Notes: generated by a model not told the origin, from the sequence alone. Shown: positions 1-9,096, numbered from the stretch's first letter. The stretch: DNA of 38,333 nucleotides from Bacteroidaceae bacterium (GCA_024401305.1 JAKSLI010000029.1:1-38333); one strand, 5' to 3'. Translations and numbers: made by a program.

Positions 1-2607
1 GAGAAGAACCATGCTCTCGTTACTTCTGCTCAGGAAATGATGCAGGGTAAGATTGCCGGTGTGAACATCACTACTGGTGGCGGTACTCCTGGTGGTAGTG
101 CTTCCATCCGTATCCGTGGCGGTTCTTCACTCAACGCTTCCAACGACCCACTCATCGTCATCGACGGTGTGGCTATGGACAACCAGGGCGTAAAGGGTTC
201 TCCTAACGCTCTCGCTCTCGTAAACCCTAACGACATCGAGTCTTTCACTGTTTTGAAGGACGCTTCCGCAACAGCCATCTACGGTTCTCGCGGTTCCAAC
301 GGTGTCATCATCATCACAACAAAGAAGGGTCGCAAGGGCTCTGCTCCTCAGGTAAGCTACAACGGTAGCGTATCTTACTCTATGGTAGCAAAGAAGACTG
401 AGGTGCTCAATGCCACTGAATATCGCGACTTCGTAAAGACTTACTACGGCGAAGGTTCTGACGCTTGGAACCTCCTCGGCAACTCTGAAACAGACTGGCA
501 GGACGAGATCTATCGCCCAGCAGTAAGCTCTGACCACGCTGTTACCCTCCAGGGCGGCTTGAAGAACATGCCTTACCGCATCAGTGCAGGTTTCACTGAC
601 CAGGACGGTGTGCTCAAGACTTCAAACTACCAGCGTACAACAGCTAGCGTGAACCTCAACCCAACATTCTTCGAGGATCACCTCAAGCTGAACATCAACG
701 GCAAGTTCATGTACACTCACAACCGTTATGCTGACGGCGACGCTATCCACAGCGCAGTTCGCATGGACCCTACACAATCTCCTTACGACAACAGCGACCC
801 TAACTTCCACGGTTACTTCGGATGGAAGAATCCTGCTTCTGATGCCATGAAGGGCTACACAAGCATCACAAACTCAAACGCTGTTGACAACCCTCTCGCA
901 CTTCTCTACGGCACTAACGACCGCGCAAACTCTTACGACTATCTCGCAAACGTAGAGGCTGACTACCAGATTCACGGTTTCGAGGACCTCCGTCTCCATG
1001 TGAACCTCTCTGGTGACTGGGCTAACGGTCGTCAGAACACTGACAAGACTACTTGGCATCCTAACACATTCTACTACGGAAACACCGGCTACACTTACGA
1101 GAAGAAGCACAACCTCGTAGGTACAGCATACGCTCAGTACTACAAGGACCTCTGCGAGACTCAGCACATCGACATCATGGCTGGTTACGAAATGTCAGAG
1201 CTCATGTACAGCGGCGACAGCAAGTACTCTCGCATCGTACCTCTCGATGGCGACTATGACGAGAAGACAGGCATCTGGAAGCAGCACAGCCGTCTCCAGT
1301 CATTCTACGGTCGTTTCAACTACATCGGTTGGGATCGCTACATGCTCACAGCAACAGTTCGTCGCGACGGTTCTTCACGTTTCAGCCAGCATTGGGCTAC
1401 ATTCCCTGCATTCGCTTTCGGTTGGAAGATCAGCGAGGAGTCATTCCTCAAGAACGTGAAGGCTATCGACGAACTCAAGCTTCGCCTCGGTTGGGGTAGA
1501 ACAGGTCAGCAGGACGGTAGCGAAATCGGCAACTACTCTTACTTCGCAAACTACGACGTAAACACTAACAACGTTGACGGTCGCTATCCAATCCTCGGCG
1601 TAAACGAGTCAGGTCTCCTCTATCGTCCACAGGCATACAACAAGAATCTCAAGTGGGAAACTACAGAGACTCACAACGTAGGTCTTGACGCTACATTGTT
1701 CCGCAACCGCGTAAGCGCAAGCGTTGACTACTACTTCCGCAGAACAACAGACCTCATCAACAAGGCTTCTATCCCTGCAGGTTCAAACTTCCGCAACCAG
1801 GTTATCTCTAACATCGGTTCGCTCGAGAACCGTGGTGTTGAGGCTTCTCTCACAGTTCGTCCTATTCAGACAAAGGATTGGCAGTGGGAAGTTACTGCAA
1901 ACTTCACTTACAACAAGAACAAGATCACTGAGCTTACAGGCGAGTCTTCTATCGTGAAGACTGGTGGCATCAGCGCTGGTACCGGTAATACTGTTCAGGT
2001 TCAGAAGGTTGGCTACCCAGCAAACTCTTTCTATGTATATCAGCAGGTTTACGACCAGGCAGGCAAGCCTATCGAAGGCGTATATGTTGACCGCAACGCA
2101 GACGGCAAGATATCAGAGGAAGACCTCTATGTATATAAGAGTCCAGCAGCTCCTTACTTCGCAGGTCTCAGCTCACGCCTCCAGTACAAGAATGTTGACT
2201 TCGGATTCGGTCTTCGTGGCAGCTTCGGCAACTATGTTTACAACGACCGTCAGGCAAGCTACGTAAACGTTAGCAAGCGTTACGACTCTTCATTCAACTA
2301 CCTCCAGAACGCAACTGCACTCTCTATCGAGAACAACTGGGCTACTTACGACCACGTACTCTCTGACTACTTCGTGCAGAACGCTTCTTTCATCAAGCTC
2401 GACAACATCACCCTCGGTTACTCTTTCGCAAACCTCTTCAATGGTGGCAACTACAAGGGCCTCAACGGTCGTCTCTACCTCACTGCAACAAACGTTGCTA
2501 CTTGGACAAACTACGACGGCGTAGATCCTGAAGTAGGTGGCGGTATCGACGGAACTATCTACCCTCGTCCATTCTCATTGACAATGGGTCTGAGCCTTAA
2601 TTTCTAA
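1..2607 (+). CDS. SusC-like TonB-dependent outer-membrane transporter, 5' end cut by the window
   Basis: This is the outer-membrane channel of a Sus-type glycan uptake system; it imports oligosaccharides using energy from TonB. The frame is open from base 1, so the gene begins upstream: the signal peptide, carboxypeptidase-like domain and TonB box are missing. What remains is 868 residues, where the family usually has about 1000. The visible part opens in the plug domain (QGKIAGVNIT, then SIRIRGGSSL and PLIVIDGVAMD), followed by a long beta-barrel rich in Tyr, Asn and Gly, ending in the terminal Phe typical of outer-membrane barrels (FSLTMGLSLNF). A SusD-like gene starts 54 bp downstream, the usual SusC-SusD pairing. 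The substrate cannot be read from this protein. The family call is firm. Confidence 0.96.
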   Translation, partial: EKNHALVTSAQEMMQGKIAGVNITTGGGTPGGSASIRIRGGSSLNASNDPLIVIDGVAMDNQGVKGSPNALALVNPNDIESFTVLKDASATAIYGSRGSNGVIIITTKKGRKGSAPQVSYNGSVSYSMVAKKTEVLNATEYRDFVKTYYGEGSDAWNLLGNSETDWQDEIYRPAVSSDHAVTLQGGLKNMPYRISAGFTDQDGVLKTSNYQRTTASVNLNPTFFEDHLKLNINGKFMYTHNRYADGDAIHSAVRMDPTQSPYDNSDPNFHGYFGWKNPASDAMKGYTSITNSNAVDNPLALLYGTNDRANSYDYLANVEADYQIHGFEDLRLHVNLSGDWANGRQNTDKTTWHPNTFYYGNTGYTYEKKHNLVGTAYAQYYKDLCETQHIDIMAGYEMSELMYSGDSKYSRIVPLDGDYDEKTGIWKQHSRLQSFYGRFNYIGWDRYMLTATVRRDGSSRFSQHWATFPAFAFGWKISEESFLKNVKAIDELKLRLGWGRTGQQDGSEIGNYSYFANYDVNTNNVDGRYPILGVNESGLLYRPQAYNKNLKWETTETHNVGLDATLFRNRVSASVDYYFRRTTDLINKASIPAGSNFRNQVISNIGSLENRGVEASLTVRPIQTKDWQWEVTANFTYNKNKITELTGESSIVKTGGISAGTGNTVQVQKVGYPANSFYVYQQVYDQAGKPIEGVYVDRNADGKISEEDLYVYKSPAAPYFAGLSSRLQYKNVDFGFGLRGSFGNYVYNDRQASYVNVSKRYDSSFNYLQNATALSIENNWATYDHVLSDYFVQNASFIKLDNITLGYSFANLFNGGNYKGLNGRLYLTATNVATWTNYDGVDPEVGGGIDGTIYPRPFSLTMGLSLNF

Positions 2608-2623
2608 TCCTTAGGATATGGAA

Positions 2624-2654
2624 ATTGTAAATTGTAAATCTGTAAATTGTAAAT
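2624..2654. repeat. Short tandem repeat with unit ATTGTAA between the susC- and susD-like genes
   Basis: Three ATTGTAA units and one variant (ATCTGTAA) fill most of the 54-bp gap and end 7 bases before the next start codon. The sequence is A-rich and unstructured, as Bacteroidota leaders tend to be. Similar short units occur before 9125 and 10311. No function can be assigned. Confidence 0.7.
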
Positions 2655-2661
2655 AAAAAGT

Positions 2662-4254
2662 ATGAACTTCAAATATATAAGAAATATTGTTCCTGCTGCA
2701 GCCTTCGCGCTGACAATGGGATTGAGTTCTTGCGATTTCCTTGATGTGGAGCCTCTCGACCCAAACAACGTTTCTACCGTTGACGAGGTTAGTCTCTATA
2801 CCAAGTGTTACGCAAACATGGCTCTTGCCGGCAATGGCGGTGCCAACGGCGACTGCGACATCGACCGTCTCGACGGCGGTACTACAGGTTTCGTACGCCA
2901 GCTCTGGAATGCAAACGAACTTACAACAGACGAGGCTATCTGCGCTTGGGGTGATACTGGTATTCCTGCTTTCAACTACAACCAGTGGGATGCTTCTCAT
3001 CCAATGCTCGAAGGTTTCTACAACCGTCTCTACGCAGGTATCAACTACTGCAACCACTATCTTGATGTCTGCAAGGATGTAAACGAGACTCGTCAGGCAG
3101 AAGTACGCTTCCTCCGCGCTCTCTACTACTATTATCTCATGGACTGCTTCGGAAATGTGCCTTTCGCTACAGAGATTTCTGCAGAGGCTCCACAGCAGAT
3201 CAAGCGTGCTGACCTTTTCACTTGGATTGAGTCTGAGTTGAAGGAAGTTGAAGACAAGCTCCTTGAACCAAAGGCTCGCAAGAGCACTGACGAAGGTTAC
3301 GGCCGCGCTGACAAGGATGCAGCATACCTCCTCCGCGCTCGTATGTATCTCAATGCTGAGGTTTACACAGGCAAGGCTCAGTGGCAGAATGCCAAGGATT
3401 ATGCAAAGAAGGTAATCGACGGTCCTCACAAGATTTGGAAGCAGGGCAAGAACGGTTTCTCAGCTTACCAGATGCTCTTCATGGGCGACAACGGCGAGAA
3501 CGGCGCTTCTCAGGAAGCTATCCTCCCTCTTCTCCAGGACGGAAAGACTACCACTTCTTGGGGTACTACTCTCTTCCTCATGGCTTCTTGCTGGAAGGCA
3601 GACATGGACACTGAAGGCAACTACAACACTACTGAGTTCTGGGCTGGTAACCGTGCTCGCGCAGCATTCGTTGCAAAGTTCTTCCCTAACGGCGACGCTC
3701 CTGCTGTTTCTCTCTCAGACATGCCAATCGTTGCTGGTGACGACCGTGCTCTCCTCTTCGGCATCGACCGCGAGCTCACAGTCTCAAACCCTAACGAATA
3801 TACTTCAGGCTACTCTGTAGGCAAGTTCCGCAATACTTACACTTCTGGCTCTACAGGCCATAGCACTCAGTTCATCGATACAGACTTCTTCCTCATGCGT
3901 TCTGCTGAGGCTTACCTCATCTTTGCAGAGGCTGATGCTCGTCTCAACAATGGTCAGACATCTCAGGAAGGAACTGATTACATCAACGAACTCCGTGAAC
4001 GTGCCAACACTACTACTTATCCACAGTATTCAGTAAACCAGATTCTTGATGAGCGTGCTCGTGAGCTTTATCACGAAGGCTTCCGTCGTACAGACCTCAT
4101 CCGCTACAACCTCTTCCACACAGCCGACTATGTTTGGGAATGGAAGGGCGGCGCACAGAACGGTTCTTCATTCTCTGCTGATCGCGACATCTTCGCAATC
4201 CCTGCAGAGGATATCAACGCAAACCCTAACCTTACTCAGAATCCTGGTTACTAA
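2662..4254 (+). CDS. SusD/RagB-family surface glycan-binding lipoprotein
   Basis: SusD-like proteins sit as a lid on the SusC channel and capture oligosaccharide at the cell surface. The 530-residue product has a lipoprotein signal with the acceptor Cys at about residue 24 (GLSSCDFLDVEP), and the early DFLDVEPLDPNN stretch is characteristic of the family. The body shows the family's helical pattern: YNRLYAGINYCNHYLD, then EVRFLRALYYYYLMDCFGNVP, then YLLRARMYLNAEVY, which are TPR-like segments. Near the C-terminus, ILDERARELYHEGFRRTDLIRY is a hallmark. Length matches the family. It lies directly after the SusC-like gene and before two SusE/F-like genes, so it is probably co-transcribed with them. 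The start follows an A-rich leader. Confidence 0.96.
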   Translation: MNFKYIRNIVPAAAFALTMGLSSCDFLDVEPLDPNNVSTVDEVSLYTKCYANMALAGNGGANGDCDIDRLDGGTTGFVRQLWNANELTTDEAICAWGDTGIPAFNYNQWDASHPMLEGFYNRLYAGINYCNHYLDVCKDVNETRQAEVRFLRALYYYYLMDCFGNVPFATEISAEAPQQIKRADLFTWIESELKEVEDKLLEPKARKSTDEGYGRADKDAAYLLRARMYLNAEVYTGKAQWQNAKDYAKKVIDGPHKIWKQGKNGFSAYQMLFMGDNGENGASQEAILPLLQDGKTTTSWGTTLFLMASCWKADMDTEGNYNTTEFWAGNRARAAFVAKFFPNGDAPAVSLSDMPIVAGDDRALLFGIDRELTVSNPNEYTSGYSVGKFRNTYTSGSTGHSTQFIDTDFFLMRSAEAYLIFAEADARLNNGQTSQEGTDYINELRERANTTTYPQYSVNQILDERARELYHEGFRRTDLIRYNLFHTADYVWEWKGGAQNGSSFSADRDIFAIPAEDINANPNLTQNPGY

Positions 4255-4267
4255 AAACCTAATCACA

Positions 4268-5473
4268 ATGAAAAAGATATTTTCTTATGCAATGATGCTG
4301 CTTGCCGGCACTTTTGCAATGACATCTTGCGACAAGGATGTGGAGTGGAATCCTACTCTTACACAGCCAACATCCTTTGTCCTCAACGACCCTGCCGTGA
4401 GCAATGGTCTCGTTGACCTCGCTAAGTCTGAGGGCATCGAGCTTTCTTGGTCACAGCCAGAGGGTTATACTGACATGAACGCGCCGATTGTGCCTACTTA
4501 CACAATCGAGATTTCTACTGAAGGCACCTTCAACAAGGCTTTCGATGCCATGGCTGAAGACAACACTGGTGCCGACTACTTCGCTCTCGACGAGACTACT
4601 ACTCTCTGCAAGACTTCCATCCCTGCGTCTGAGATTGCAAAGGGCATCCAGCAGGTTTGCCAGTATGAAGATGGTCATCTTCCACAGGTTAAGGGTCTTG
4701 TTGCCCGCGTAAAGGCTGCTGTAAGGGAAGCTTCTGGCAAAGAGCGCTACCCTATCTATTCTAATGAGGTGAGCCTTTCCGTTGTTCCTTACTACATCGA
4801 GCTTAGCGACGCTGATCCTAACTGGTGGTATCTCATCGGTGGCGACATCGCTAACGGTAAGTGGGGTGATGATATTCCTACATCCCTCTTCCCTCTCCAG
4901 CCTCAGAGCGGCTATGATTTCGACAAGAAGACTGGCGACGGTGCTCTCACTTGGACTGGCTATGTTGCTGGCAACGGCTTCAAACTCAAGAAGGCTCCAG
5001 GCGACTGGGATCACCAGTGGGGTATGAACGGCTCAGACTTCGTTGAGAACGACGGTGGTTCTGGCAACATCTCTCTCGCTGCCGGCTATTACACTATCAC
5101 TCTCGACACCAAGTCTCACACTCTCAAGGCTGATGCTTACGACGGTGCTCCTGCCGTTTACGAGACTATCCACCTCATGGGAACTATCGACGGTTGGGGC
5201 GATGGCGTTGCAATGTCTCCTATTACCACATTCGAAGGTGCTATCAATAACCACGACTGGTACATTGAATACACTCTCAAGGCTAACGAAGAGATCAAAT
5301 TCAACATCGGCAACTGGGACACTAACTGGGGTTCAGAGCCAGAGCGCAAGCTCTCTGACGGTCTCTACGGCTATGGTACAAACAACGGTCCAAACATCGT
5401 TGTACCAGAAGCAGGCAACTACCTCATCATCTTCAACGACATCACTGGTTACTACCGTTTGATTAGAAAATAA
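4268..5473 (+). CDS. SusE-like surface glycan-binding lipoprotein
   Basis: This is probably an auxiliary surface protein that binds the glycan before import. The start at 4268 is chosen over longer in-frame starts because it gives a lipoprotein signal (MKKIFSYAMMLLAGTF, acceptor Cys at about 21) and lies 13 bp after the SusD-like stop; upstream starts would overlap that gene heavily. The 401-residue product has an N-terminal Ig/fibronectin-like SusE domain (about 30-170, with IELSWSQPEGYT). Two Trp-rich beta modules of the SusE/SusF carbohydrate-binding type follow, one with WWYLIGGDIANGKWGDD and one with IHLMGTIDGWGDG. The aromatic residues in these modules are candidates for sugar stacking. 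The sugar bound is unknown. Confidence 0.88.
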   Translation: MKKIFSYAMMLLAGTFAMTSCDKDVEWNPTLTQPTSFVLNDPAVSNGLVDLAKSEGIELSWSQPEGYTDMNAPIVPTYTIEISTEGTFNKAFDAMAEDNTGADYFALDETTTLCKTSIPASEIAKGIQQVCQYEDGHLPQVKGLVARVKAAVREASGKERYPIYSNEVSLSVVPYYIELSDADPNWWYLIGGDIANGKWGDDIPTSLFPLQPQSGYDFDKKTGDGALTWTGYVAGNGFKLKKAPGDWDHQWGMNGSDFVENDGGSGNISLAAGYYTITLDTKSHTLKADAYDGAPAVYETIHLMGTIDGWGDGVAMSPITTFEGAINNHDWYIEYTLKANEEIKFNIGNWDTNWGSEPERKLSDGLYGYGTNNGPNIVVPEAGNYLIIFNDITGYYRLIRK

Positions 5474-5580
5474 GACCCCTCCCAACCTCCCCACAGGGGA
5501 GGGGCCTCAAATTCCTAACTATAAACAAAATCCCCCTACTTCGCTTGGATTCCTCCCCCTTGGGGGAGTTAGAGGGGATC
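5474..5580. repeat. Intergenic element with C/G-rich inverted ends
   Basis: The gap between the SusE- and SusF-like genes carries a C-rich left end (GACCCCTCCCAACC with a CTCCCC/GGGGAG hairpin) and a right end that is its approximate reverse complement (CCCCCTTGGGGGAG then AGAGGGGATC), around an AT-rich middle. A second element with the same plan is at 18712-18836. This looks like a REP/MITE-type intergenic repeat; it could also fold in the transcript and tune expression of the downstream gene. Confidence 0.6.
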
Positions 5581-5594
5581 AATAACTCAAAACT

Positions 5595-7025
5595 ATGTTA
5601 AAGAAATTATTATACGGATTTGCACTCCTTTCTGCAGTCGTTTCTTGTTCTGACGACAACTACGACTGGGGCACAACTCCTCAGCACAATGACCAGCCGG
5701 AGGTTGTCACTTTCGGCAACGGTAGCGTATCTGCTGTTGATGTCATTGACTTCGCAACTATCGCTGACGGTCAGGAATATGTAAAGGTGTGCAACATTGT
5801 AGCTCCTACAGCTACTGACGGGGCTTACGACAGTCCTAAGTATGAAATCGACCTCGAGGGCGACGATGCTGTTTACCCTCTCAACGAGAACGGCGAGATG
5901 AAGGCAGCCGACCTCAAGAAGTATGTTGAGGACCACTTCGGCAAGGCTCCTTACGTTCGCGAGATTCCTGCAATGGTTTCATTGTGGATTTCAAACGGTG
6001 AGACTACCGTCAAGACAGCTTCTTCTGACATCTTCAACGTGAAGGCTAAGCTCTCTGCTCCTGAAATCTCTGAGCACTACTACATCATCGGTCAGCCGTC
6101 AAAGTGGGAAGCTAACTGCACAGATCTCCCATTCGAGCATTCTGACAAGAACGTTTACGACGACCCTATCTTCACCGTTACATTCTCTACCGAATGCGCT
6201 AACGATGAGGGCGACATCTGGTTCGCTGTTGTTGACGACAAGACTGTTGCTTCAAACGATTGGTCAATGGTTCTCGGTGCTAAGGAAGGCAATGGAAACA
6301 ACCTCATCGGCGAAACAGGTCTCATCGCACGCCGTTCTGAAATCGGAAACGATGGTTCATTCTTCATCCATGTTGGCGATGCAAAGGCTGTCAAGATGAC
6401 TCTCAACATGATGGAGGGCACTTACCTCATCGAGACTATCGACTACGCTCCTTTCATCTACTTCATCGGTTCTACTGACGGTTGGTCAGCATCAGACCAG
6501 AAGCTCGCCCTCACAGACGTGAACAATGGTCTTTACACTGGCTACTGCTATGTTGCAGACCCTAACGGATGGGGACTCGCATTCAAGTTCCAGCGTGCAG
6601 CAGGTTCATGGGACAACGAGATCAATGCCGGCACATTCTCTTCAAAGACTGGCGTTACTGGCGACAACAACATCGAGGTTGCAGAGGAAGGTATCTATTA
6701 CTTCGAGGTTTCTTTGGGCGCAGGTTCTATCTCTGCAACAAAGATCAACAACATGAACCTCGTTGGTGACTTCAACGGTTGGAATAAGGCTGACGATGCA
6801 CAGCAGATGACTTGGAATGCTGATGAACTCTGCTTCGTTAAGGAAGGTGCTGGCGTTTCTGCCAACGGATGGAAGTTCACTGCCAACAACGATTGGGGCA
6901 TCAACCTCGGTGGCACAACAAGCAACCTCGTTGGCAATGGCGACAACCTCAAGGCAGAAGGCTCTACAATCAAGCTCTACCCTTGCCGCAACACTTCCGA
7001 CAACATCTACTGCACAGTTGAATAA
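5595..7025 (+). CDS. SusF-like surface glycan-binding lipoprotein
   Basis: This is probably a second auxiliary surface glycan-binding protein. The 476-residue product has a lipoprotein signal (MLKKLLYGFALLSAVVSC, acceptor Cys at 18) followed by an acidic SDDNYDWG stretch. After a SusE/F-type N-terminal region there are three beta modules, each opening with a short aromatic strand: HYYIIGQPSKWEANC, IYFIGSTDGWSASDQ and MNLVGDFNGWNKADD. The recurring (I/V)G...GW pattern is typical of SusE/SusF starch-binding modules and of related carbohydrate-binding folds. It follows the SusE-like gene by 121 bp, with the C/G-rich repeat element in between. There is no enzyme motif. Confidence 0.86.
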   Translation: MLKKLLYGFALLSAVVSCSDDNYDWGTTPQHNDQPEVVTFGNGSVSAVDVIDFATIADGQEYVKVCNIVAPTATDGAYDSPKYEIDLEGDDAVYPLNENGEMKAADLKKYVEDHFGKAPYVREIPAMVSLWISNGETTVKTASSDIFNVKAKLSAPEISEHYYIIGQPSKWEANCTDLPFEHSDKNVYDDPIFTVTFSTECANDEGDIWFAVVDDKTVASNDWSMVLGAKEGNGNNLIGETGLIARRSEIGNDGSFFIHVGDAKAVKMTLNMMEGTYLIETIDYAPFIYFIGSTDGWSASDQKLALTDVNNGLYTGYCYVADPNGWGLAFKFQRAAGSWDNEINAGTFSSKTGVTGDNNIEVAEEGIYYFEVSLGAGSISATKINNMNLVGDFNGWNKADDAQQMTWNADELCFVKEGAGVSANGWKFTANNDWGINLGGTTSNLVGNGDNLKAEGSTIKLYPCRNTSDNIYCTVE

Positions 7026-7027
7026 TA

Positions 7028-7096
7028 AGCCACTGTTCCCGACGGTTCCGCCGTCGGAAAAACAATAGCCACAGTTCCCGGCGCTTTTCCGCCGGG
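7028..7096. repeat. Two tandem hairpin units in the gap before the OmpA-family gene
   Basis: Each unit begins with AGCCAC(T/A)GTTCCCG, at 7028 and 7067 (period 39), and continues into a strong hairpin: CCGACGG/CCGTCGG in the first and CCCGGC/GCCGGG in the second. The first stem is followed by AAAAAC, not a T-run, so it is not a classical terminator. The duplication suggests a repeated intergenic element or an RNA processing or stabilising structure at the 3' end of the SusF-like mRNA. Confidence 0.6.
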
Positions 7097-7115
7097 ACTC
7101 ATAAACCTCACAATA

Positions 7116-8306
7116 ATGAAAAAATTACTTCTCTCAATACTAGCTGTTGCTGCTCTTTTCGTGAGTGGCACAGCTTCTGCCCAGGAAGTTGACCACGAAA
7201 AGGGTTACAACTTCATCGGCGTGAAGGGTGGCGCACAGATGACGCTCACTCACTACAGCCTTGGCGACCTCATCACTCCGCAGTTCGGCATCTATGCTGG
7301 TCGTTACTTCAACCAGTATGTCGGTGCTCGCATTGATGTTACCGGCTATCAGAACAAGGGTGGTTTCCAGGCAGACCGTTACGACTTCGTCGGCGCTGAC
7401 ACTCCTTACAAGTTCAACGCTTGCACAGCCGACCTCGACCTCCTCATGAACATGACAAACATCCTCAATCCTAACCGTGCTTGCCATGCTTTCAACTGGA
7501 ACCTTCTCGCTGGTTTCGGCGTGAACTATTCTTGGGATTACGATGAGTTCAAGGATGCTACAAACAGTTTCAAGTACTACGTTGGACAGGAGCAGTGCGG
7601 CACAAAGCACGCTACTTTCAACGGTCGCCTCGGCACACAGCTTGAGTACAACCTCGCAAAGAACTTCTCTGTAATGCTCGAAGCTGACGCAAACTACAAG
7701 AACGACCAGTACAACCTCAAGTTCAACGATACTCCAGACTGGCAGGTTCAGGCATTCGTTGGTCTCACTTACAAGTTTGGCGTGAAGACAAAGAAGGTTG
7801 TTGCTCCAGCACCAGAACCAGAGCCAGAGCCTATAGTAACTCCAGTTCCTGCTCCAGAGCCACCAGCTACATGCCCTGGTTGCGGCGACAAATACACTGA
7901 CGGCAACTGCCCAGAAAGCGAGTACGGAAGGTGCAAGGACTCTCGTTTCTGCAAGCACTCAAGCACTTGCAAGTGCAAGATGGACAAGCCAGAACCACTC
8001 AACGAGACTATGTTCTACGAAATTCGTCTTTCTGAGCCAACAGCAGAAGCCACTCTCAACAAGATCGTAGCTTGGTGCAACAAGTACCCTGCAAAGAACA
8101 TCACTATCAGCGGCTATGCTGACCGTGAAACTGGTACTCCAGAACTCAATGTAGGTTACGCTAAGTCACGCGCAGAGAAGGTTGCAGCAGTTCTTCAGGA
8201 GAAGGGCATCGCAGCATCTCGCATGACAGTCAACTCTTACGGCGACACAGTTCAGCCATTTGAGGAGAACGACAAGAACCGCTGCGTTATCGTAGTAGGC
8301 GAATAA
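7116..8306 (+). CDS. OmpA-family protein: beta-barrel, Pro/Glu linker, Cys-rich insert, peptidoglycan-binding domain
   Basis: This protein probably ties the outer membrane to the cell wall. The 396-residue product has a signal peptide (MKKLLLSILAVAALFVSGTASAQ), an eight-strand-type barrel (about 25-228, ending VQAFVGLTYKFG), a linker of Pro-Glu repeats (about 230-252) and a C-terminal OmpA-like domain (about 295-396) with ITISGYADRETG, LNVGYAKSRAEKVAAVL and ASRMTVNSYGD. Between linker and OmpA domain lies an insert with seven Cys in 36 residues, starting at residue 253 (CPGCGDKYTDGNC, then more Cys, ending CKCK). Porphyromonas gingivalis OmpA-like proteins Pgm6/7 form disulfide-linked trimers, so intermolecular disulfides are plausible here; metal binding is the alternative. 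Confidence 0.93.
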   Translation: MKKLLLSILAVAALFVSGTASAQEVDHEKGYNFIGVKGGAQMTLTHYSLGDLITPQFGIYAGRYFNQYVGARIDVTGYQNKGGFQADRYDFVGADTPYKFNACTADLDLLMNMTNILNPNRACHAFNWNLLAGFGVNYSWDYDEFKDATNSFKYYVGQEQCGTKHATFNGRLGTQLEYNLAKNFSVMLEADANYKNDQYNLKFNDTPDWQVQAFVGLTYKFGVKTKKVVAPAPEPEPEPIVTPVPAPEPPATCPGCGDKYTDGNCPESEYGRCKDSRFCKHSSTCKCKMDKPEPLNETMFYEIRLSEPTAEATLNKIVAWCNKYPAKNITISGYADRETGTPELNVGYAKSRAEKVAAVLQEKGIAASRMTVNSYGDTVQPFEENDKNRCVIVVGE

Positions 8307-8330
8307 GGTTGTCTCAACCTCTTATATACC

Positions 8331-8367
8331 AATCCGCAGAGTAAGGAACTCCCCTACCCTGCGGATT
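8331..8367 (+). terminator. Probable intrinsic terminator of the OmpA-family gene
   Basis: A 9-bp stem AATCCGCAG/CTGCGGATT with a 19-base loop starts 24 bp after the stop codon and is followed by TTCT. The T-run is short, so strength is uncertain. Confidence 0.6.
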
Positions 8368-8531
8368 TTCTATTCTAATGTAACCGTAACTCGGATCAAA
8401 ACTCACGGTAACTCGACCCATAACTCATAGGAATAAAAAAGGAAACTATATACTCTAAAGCAATACTTTTGTTTTCACAACGACTTATCCCATTGACTTA
8501 AATCTAATTACCACTCAAATACTTGACATAC

Positions 8532-8564
8532 TTGCATTAATCTCTACTCTTTTTCTTAAATTTG
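8532..8564 (+). promoter_or_regulatory. Bacteroidota-type promoter candidate for the 8626 gene
   Basis: The -7 element TAAATTTG is at 8557-8564 and a TTG at 8532-8534 could be the -33 element; the 22-bp spacing is slightly long. The predicted leader is about 55 bases. The rest of the roughly 320-bp gap (8307-8625) holds only the terminator above and short CGGTAACTCG-like repeats around 8385-8430. Confidence 0.5.
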
Positions 8565-8625
8565 CGCAAATTATTATACCCTAAACTAACGTACTAAACA
8601 GTATCAGATTCAACAACACCAAATC

Positions 8626-9096
8626 ATGATGAATAGAAAGTTTTTCAAATCACTGGTTGTACTATTCCTTTCGGCAACGGGATGCCTCGAGGCATCAGCC
8701 CAAAGCGGACTGGTACTTGAAACCAACGACGGCAAGACCTACAGCTATGTGCTGGCAGAGCAGCCTCGCATCACATTCAACGAGACCGACCTCATCATCA
8801 CTGCTGCCGATGCCAACGCTTCTTTCTCACGCGCAGAGATCAAGAACTTTCGTTTTGAGGACATTGCCCTCGACATTAAGGACGTGACAAACGGTAAGAG
8901 CCAGAAGATGACCTACCTTAACGGCATCGTCACAGTAGAGGCTGCAAGCAATGTGGCACTCTACGACATCTCCGGAAAACTCCTTATGAACAAGAATGCC
9001 CATAACGGAGAAAGCGTAACCATAGACCTCAACAACCAACCTAACGGCACTTACATCGTGCGCTCAGGCAAACAGAGCCTGAAGGTGCAAAGATAA
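8626..9096 (+). CDS. Small secreted protein with T9SS-type C-terminal sorting domain
   Basis: The product is 156 residues: a signal peptide (about 1-26, ending CLEASAQ), a short module (LVLETNDGKTYSYVLAEQP, then RITFNETDLIIT) and a C-terminal domain (about 105-156) with VALYDISGKLLMNK, then NQPNGTYIVRSGKQSLKVQR. The YDISG...GTYIV...LKV pattern is that of type A T9SS sorting domains, which carry proteins across the outer membrane. The central part matches no catalytic family I know. Two adjacent Met codons (8626 and 8629) could be the start. The gene has its own promoter candidate and is followed by three further secreted-protein genes on the same strand with gaps of 22-53 bp, suggesting an operon. 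The role is unknown. Confidence 0.85.
   Translation: MMNRKFFKSLVVLFLSATGCLEASAQSGLVLETNDGKTYSYVLAEQPRITFNETDLIITAADANASFSRAEIKNFRFEDIALDIKDVTNGKSQKMTYLNGIVTVEAASNVALYDISGKLLMNKNAHNGESVTIDLNNQPNGTYIVRSGKQSLKVQR

Noticed and set aside
2611-3429. Leftward 272-codon frame over the SusD-like gene
   Set aside because: It is antisense to a clearly recognised SusD-family protein and its translation shows no domain; strong codon bias of the sense gene creates such shadows.
4046-4267. Longer start for the SusE-like protein
   Set aside because: It lies inside the SusD-like gene in another frame and would bury the lipoprotein signal.
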